64,000 nt of DNA from JBKEAJ01 sp047975005 (GTDB lineage: Bacteria > Bacteroidota > Bacteroidia > Bacteroidales > Prolixibacteraceae): assembly GCA_047975005.1 (NCBI GenBank), contig JBKECW010000040.1, positions 1-64,000 on the forward strand, written 5' to 3'. The position numbers and the translations under genes were made by a program. The notes beneath the pieces were generated by a model. The model saw only the letters and a program-made list of their open reading frames with translations. It did no database searches and had not been told where the DNA came from. Positions 60,134 to 64,000 of this stretch are shown piece after piece; positions within the stretch are counted from its first letter, which is position 1, and the number at the start of each line of letters is the position of its first letter.

Positions 60134-60724
60134 ATGTTTAAAGATTTTAGTTTTCGCGAGGTATTGGCAGCATTTATGATATTGTTTGCCGTTATAGACA
60201 TTTTGGGTTCTGTGCCTATTGTTGTAGGGATAAAGCGTAGAGTAGGTAAGATTCAGGCATTTAGAGTGAGTGCTATTTCTTTTGCCTTGCTGTTATTGTT
60301 TCTATTTGTTGGCGAGGCATTTTTGAAATTCTATGGTATTGATGTATCGTCGTTTGCTATTGCGGGAGCCTTGATCTTATTTGTTTTGGCACTAGAGATG
60401 ATAATGGGCTGGGAGCTTTTTAAGTATGAGCTTCCCTCGGCGGCAGGGCTCGTTCCCTTGGCATTTCCTTTGATAGCAGGAGCAGCATCGTTCACTACTT
60501 TGTTGGCAATGCGTGCCGAGTATCATATGGTCAACATTGTTGTTGCTTTATTTCTTAATATGGTAGTAGTATTTATTGTGTTGAGGTCAACATCTAAAAT
60601 TGAACGTGTAGTTGGTGAGGCAGGTTTGTTTGTTTTAAAGAAATTTTTTGGAGTAATAGTTTTGGCAATATCTGTAAAGTTATTTCTTAATAATTTGTTT
60701 GTCGCTCTGGCAAATCATCAATAA
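60134..60724 (+). CDS. MarC-family integral membrane protein
   Basis: 196 residues with six predicted membrane helices. DILGSVPIVVG near the N-terminus and PLAFPLIAGAASFTTLL in the middle are the conserved MarC (UPF0056) motifs. Despite the name, the family is not proved to cause antibiotic resistance and its transport substrate is unknown. It is monocistronic with its own -7 box. Confidence 0.88.
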   Translation: MFKDFSFREVLAAFMILFAVIDILGSVPIVVGIKRRVGKIQAFRVSAISFALLLLFLFVGEAFLKFYGIDVSSFAIAGALILFVLALEMIMGWELFKYELPSAAGLVPLAFPLIAGAASFTTLLAMRAEYHMVNIVVALFLNMVVVFIVLRSTSKIERVVGEAGLFVLKKFFGVIVLAISVKLFLNNLFVALANHQ

Positions 60725-61025
60725 TTATCTAATTGATTGGTAATGTGAGCTTTATTATCTAGGCGCAGAGTCGTTTTTATAAAAGGGCTAGTGTTTTCTT
60801 TAGTCTGAAAGTAAATTTTTTATTAAGTTTGCGAGTGTTTGTTGGGACTTGAACTAAGCGCAGTGTTTTGTTATATATGTGTGCTAGTTTATTGTTCTGC
60901 TTGCAATTATATAGATGTTTGGGGTATAGTCCTCAGACATTAGCATATTGTTGTGTTTATGAACCTAAAAGAGGTATTGTTTTGTCACTTAGATATATAA
61001 TGCCGATATTTTAAAAGACTTAAAG
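60725..61025 (+). other. Intergenic region between marC and the phosphatase gene
   Basis: About 300 bases, T-rich, no gene. No consensus promoter, terminator or repeat was found; the phosphatase gene presumably has a weak promoter here. Confidence 0.6.
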
Positions 61026-61514
61026 ATGAAAATAAGAGTGTTGTTTGTTTGCCTTGGCAACATTTGCCGTTCGCCGGCAGCAGAGGGTTTGATGAGGCAC
61101 TTTGTAAAAGGTGCAAATCTCGAGGATATTATATTTTGCGACTCCGCAGGAACTGCAGCATATCATAGTGGCGAGCGTGCTGATATTAGAATGCGTAGAC
61201 AAGCATCAGATAGAGGTTATAATCTGAATAGTATATCTAGAAAGATAAAAAGCCCCGATGATTTCTATAAATTTGACTATATTATCGGCATGGACAACGA
61301 GAATATCTCCGATATAGAGAATGTCTGTCCAGACATAAATAGCATGAGTAAAATATATAAAATGGTTGACTTTTGTGAAGAGGGCAAATATACAAAAGTC
61401 CCTGATCCATATTACGGAGGTGTAGAGGGTTTCGAGTTTGTTATAGATGTTCTCGAAGATGCTTGCAAGGGACTGCTCAAGCATCTTCGAGAGAAGTACA
61501 AATTGGAGCCGTAA
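61026..61514 (+). CDS. Low-molecular-weight protein-tyrosine phosphatase
   Basis: 162 residues. VCLGNICRSPAAEG contains the P-loop C-x5-R-S (Cys9 to Arg15), the catalytic phosphate-binding loop. VPDPYYGG supplies the general acid Asp. Bacterial members often dephosphorylate tyrosine kinases that control exopolysaccharide export, but no such kinase is nearby. The gene is convergent with the exonuclease gene, nine bases from its stop. Confidence 0.93.
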   Translation: MKIRVLFVCLGNICRSPAAEGLMRHFVKGANLEDIIFCDSAGTAAYHSGERADIRMRRQASDRGYNLNSISRKIKSPDDFYKFDYIIGMDNENISDIENVCPDINSMSKIYKMVDFCEEGKYTKVPDPYYGGVEGFEFVIDVLEDACKGLLKHLREKYKLEP

Positions 61515-61523
61515 TTTGTGTGT

Positions 61524-62096
61524 TTACAGCAAAGTCTTTAGTTTTTGGTACAAAAGAAGAGAAATCCAAGCATCTGTGGCAGCATAGTTTGTTTGTCCTT
61601 CTGTGTACTTATCGCTATTCCAGTCTGTGAGCCTTTGTGCCTTTGAAACTCTTAGCCCGAGCTGGTTTGCCGCTAGCTTTCGTAAGCTGAGATACTCTAA
61701 TCCGGCTTCTTGTGCCATGTGTTGTATGTCCTTAAATCCGCGAGGTTCGAAAGAGTTAATCTTCTTTAGTCCTTTGATGTCATCTCTTACTGCTGCTCCC
61801 GATTTTAGGATATTGGGATTTGCCAATATTGCTTTCAATTCATCGGGTAGACCTAACTGTCGTAGTTTAAAAAGGAATACCTTGTCTTTTGTACCTAGCT
61901 GTAATAGCGCCATCTGATTTTTTATCCCTTTTTGGAACGATGGTTTCGATTCGGTATCAAAGCCGAGAATTGTCTGTTGATTTAGGTATTCGATTGATTG
62001 AATGTAATGTTCGTCCTCCTCTGTAATTGTATAAATGTCTCCTTCAAAGCGAGCTGCAGGAAGTTTCTGTATATCCTCTTTTGTTAATTCGTCCAT
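61524..62096 (-). CDS. DEDD-family 3'-5' exonuclease (RNase D-like)
   Basis: 190 residues with only the exonuclease domain. ILGFDTESKPSF (about 43-54) supplies the first Asp and Glu; AAVRDDIKGL the second Asp; and TNYAATDAWISLLLYQKL the Tyr and last Asp, the DEDDy pattern. It lacks the HRDC domain of full RNase D, so its substrate (RNA or DNA) is open. The DUF5063 gene is upstream with a 3-base gap, an order I recall in many Bacteroidales, so the products likely work together. Confidence 0.88.
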   Translation of the reverse strand: MDELTKEDIQKLPAARFEGDIYTITEEDEHYIQSIEYLNQQTILGFDTESKPSFQKGIKNQMALLQLGTKDKVFLFKLRQLGLPDELKAILANPNILKSGAAVRDDIKGLKKINSFEPRGFKDIQHMAQEAGLEYLSLRKLAANQLGLRVSKAQRLTDWNSDKYTEGQTNYAATDAWISLLLYQKLKTLL

Positions 62097-62099
62097 AAT

Positions 62100-62702
62100 T
62101 TACTTTCTAAACTGTTGCATAAAATCATCCCATTCTTCACTTTCGTTGGCTGTATTGTCTAAAATATCAAATACTGAACCGTCATGGCTCGTTAGGCTGT
62201 ATGTTATTTGATGGATTGGACGTAATACGCTGACCAACTTTCTCCCCCAGTAATTTTTAAATGCATCAACGCAGCGATTTATAGATAACTCCATTACTAA
62301 ATCGTTGCCTTCTCGATATTCATGAACAAAGTCTTTTATGTCCTGATAAATATCCAAAAGATGTTCTGAAACACTTGCAAAATACGGTTCAACACCGTCT
62401 TGGTATTCAAGGTCGATGTCAGTAAACCGATCGTGCTCACCGAGTACTCGCTCCAGACTTGCTTGTAGATTGTGGTATTCAGACTCGGTGAGGTAATGCC
62501 CTATATTCTCGTCTTCTGCATTACTTCTTTTCAACAAGCTACCCTTTATGTATAGCAAGGGAAGCAGGCGTTGCACTCGTTCTATAAGTAAGCTGTTGTC
62601 GACTGTCTCTGCTGATTCTATGCACTTGCAGTATTCGGCTGCAACAGTAACAAACTCAAGGATGTCGGTGCTGTATATAAAATCTTCTATATTATTGCTC
62701 AT
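62100..62702 (-). CDS. DUF5063-family protein
   Basis: 200 residues, soluble, strongly helical and acidic. FVTVAAEYCKCIESAE near the N-terminus, LLPLLYIKGSLL and FYD/F-like VHEYREGND are the conserved pieces of DUF5063. Function unknown; no catalytic motif was seen. It precedes the exonuclease gene by three bases and follows the sulfatase gene, which lies 24 bases further upstream. Confidence 0.8.
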   Translation of the reverse strand: MSNNIEDFIYSTDILEFVTVAAEYCKCIESAETVDNSLLIERVQRLLPLLYIKGSLLKRSNAEDENIGHYLTESEYHNLQASLERVLGEHDRFTDIDLEYQDGVEPYFASVSEHLLDIYQDIKDFVHEYREGNDLVMELSINRCVDAFKNYWGRKLVSVLRPIHQITYSLTSHDGSVFDILDNTANESEEWDDFMQQFRK

Positions 62703-62726
62703 ATTTTATTTAAAACCGATGTCTTG

Positions 62727-64000
62727 TTATTTGCTTTCTGCGTCTGCAAAGAACTTGGCACGGTGTTGTTCAACATAGTTCATCATTGTTTTGATAACTT
62801 CTGGATGCTGCTCTGCAACATTGGTAGTTTCGTAAGGATCATTTTCCATGTCGAATAACGACAGGTCTATGTGTGCTTGCTTATATTTACCAGGCATTCC
62901 GTCTTTGCCTTTTATCTCAGTCATGGTGCGGTAGTCGTGGGGTAGATGCAACTTCCATTTGCCGTCGCCACTCAATACCGCTTCAAAATATTGATTGTTG
63001 GTGAAAGCATAGTATTCGTGTGGATTCTTTGCTCCTGCTTCATCTGCTATCAGTGGCCATACATTTTTGCCGTCAATCTCTGTCTTGGGAAGAGGAATAT
63101 CTGCAACGTTGCAAAGTGTTGGTAGTAAGTCGATTGTCATAAGTGCGCTTGACGATTCTCGTCCGCCTTTTAGTTTTGCCGGATATTTTATAATGGTGGC
63201 AGAACGTGTGCCTCCATCGAAAGTGGTGCCTTTGGCTTCACGGAACGGCGTTGTGCCGGCATGGTTGCCGTAGGCTGTCCAAGGACCATTGTCAGAAGAG
63301 AAAATAACAATGGTGTTTTCATCAAGACCATTGTCTTTCAGAGTTTTTTCTATTTCACCAACCGACCAGTCAAGCTCTAGCAATACGTCGCCGTATAAGC
63401 CCAAACCTGACTTGCCCTCAAACTCCGAGCTGCAAAAGATTGGAACATGGGGCATGGAGTGGGGAACATACAAAAAGAAAGGCTCGTCTTTATGTCTTTT
63501 AATGAAGTCTACGGCGTGTTCGGTGTACCACTTAGTAAGCATTTTTTGATCGTCGTAGTCTACATCCTCAATCGTAACTTTGCCGTTTTCCCAAAATTGC
63601 AAAGGGTATTTTCCCCAATATTCGGGGCTTTCGGGATGATGTTTCCACATATCATTGGAGTACATAAGTCCGCAACTCTCGCTAAAACCTCGTTTTGGAG
63701 GACGTGTGTCTTCTTGGTCGCCACAATGCCATTTTCCAAAGATTGCAGTTTTATATCCTGCCGCCTGAAACACTTCGCCCATAGTCGGAAATTTTGGGTC
63801 GAGACCTCGCTCCTTCGGTCCATGCGCTCCAAATACTTTTGTGCGCCCAGGATAGCAGCCCGACATCAGTGCAGAACGCGACGATGAGCATACCGCTTGC
63901 GGTACGTAGAAATCTCTGAACATAACTCCCTCTTTGGCTAATGCTGTAACATTGGGAGTTTGTAATTGTTCTGAGCCAAAGGGGGCAAAATCCGAATATC
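62727..64000 (-). CDS. Sulfatase (S1 family), N-terminus outside the window
   Basis: 424 residues are visible; the frame stays open to the window edge, beginning YSDFAPFGSEQLQTPNVTAL, so the signal peptide and first metal-binding Asp residues are missing. AVCSSSRSALMSG (Cys codon at 63890-63888) is the C-x-S-x-R motif whose Cys becomes formylglycine. FGKWHCGD and FSSDNGPW carry further catalytic and metal residues. It removes sulfate esters, probably from sulfated host or algal glycans, in the periplasm. An anaerobic maturase (anSME) would be needed and is not here. Confidence 0.93.
   Translation of the reverse strand, partial: YSDFAPFGSEQLQTPNVTALAKEGVMFRDFYVPQAVCSSSRSALMSGCYPGRTKVFGAHGPKERGLDPKFPTMGEVFQAAGYKTAIFGKWHCGDQEDTRPPKRGFSESCGLMYSNDMWKHHPESPEYWGKYPLQFWENGKVTIEDVDYDDQKMLTKWYTEHAVDFIKRHKDEPFFLYVPHSMPHVPIFCSSEFEGKSGLGLYGDVLLELDWSVGEIEKTLKDNGLDENTIVIFSSDNGPWTAYGNHAGTTPFREAKGTTFDGGTRSATIIKYPAKLKGGRESSSALMTIDLLPTLCNVADIPLPKTEIDGKNVWPLIADEAGAKNPHEYYAFTNNQYFEAVLSGDGKWKLHLPHDYRTMTEIKGKDGMPGKYKQAHIDLSLFDMENDPYETTNVAEQHPEVIKTMMNYVEQHRAKFFADAESK

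Overview
The window looks like chromosome of an anaerobic, succinate/propionate-type Bacteroidetes, most likely order Bacteroidales. The evidence is a set of gene families typical of that group (fimbrillin-like lipoprotein, DUF4827, DUF4292, DUF5063, UbiD-type decarboxylase, three-gene succinate dehydrogenase/fumarate reductase, MeaB, PorP/SprF and a type IX secretion sorting domain). Many intergenic regions also carry the Bacteroidetes promoter form TTTG-N19/20-TAnnTTTG, usually 15-30 bases from the start codon and without Shine-Dalgarno sequences. Every boundary was read by eye; no database search was run. Layout: 0-4 kb, minus strand: the 5' end of pyrH, a UbiD decarboxylase, a fimbrillin-like/EF-hand/leucine-rich-repeat lipoprotein and a tiny peptide gene directly upstream of it. 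4-12 kb, plus strand: nrnA, a DUF4827 lipoprotein, a GH29 fucosidase, an isopropylmalate/citramalate synthase, and glgA-glgC for glycogen synthesis. 12-16 kb: tRNA-Cys and sdhC-sdhA-sdhB. 16-22.4 kb: trpS with an unusual leader, dut, a TPR protein, a DUF4292 lipoprotein, a coiled-coil membrane protein and comF. 22.8-37.6 kb is the most distinctive part. Five successive genes encode secreted paralogues, each built from the same six two-cysteine modules in the same order. Only the fifth carries SprB-like repeats and a type IX secretion type B C-terminal sorting domain. It is followed at once by a PorP/SprF-family outer-membrane protein and a PorE-like protein (TPR, beta-propeller, regulatory domain, OmpA). 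I infer a multi-subunit surface structure that is anchored through the fifth protein. 37.7-48.9 kb: phosphohexomutase, tRNA-Trp, aroE, a PopT/DUF368 polyprenyl-phosphate transporter, a cytidylate-kinase-like protein, ftsK, a LolA-like protein, a membrane zinc peptidase, meaB, an aldose epimerase and a small lipoprotein. 49-54.5 kb, minus strand: a secreted EEP-family hydrolase, a class IV aminotransferase and mfd. 54.6-59.6 kb: an apparently leaderless small membrane protein gene, then SulP transporter plus beta-carbonic anhydrase convergent with bestrophin plus DUF819, a run of anion/bicarbonate-related genes. 59.6-64 kb: what looks like the C-terminal remnant of an alpha-2-macroglobulin gene, marC, a low-molecular-weight tyrosine phosphatase, a DEDD exonuclease with its DUF5063 partner, and a sulfatase that runs off the window. 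Together the genes describe a saccharolytic anaerobe. Glycogen synthesis, sugar-phosphate interconversion and host-glycan hydrolases (fucosidase, sulfatase) supply carbon. Fumarate reductase with UbiD-linked quinone synthesis would drain electrons. MeaB points to the methylmalonyl-CoA route, and the carbonic anhydrase/SulP pair could supply bicarbonate for anaplerotic CO2 fixation.
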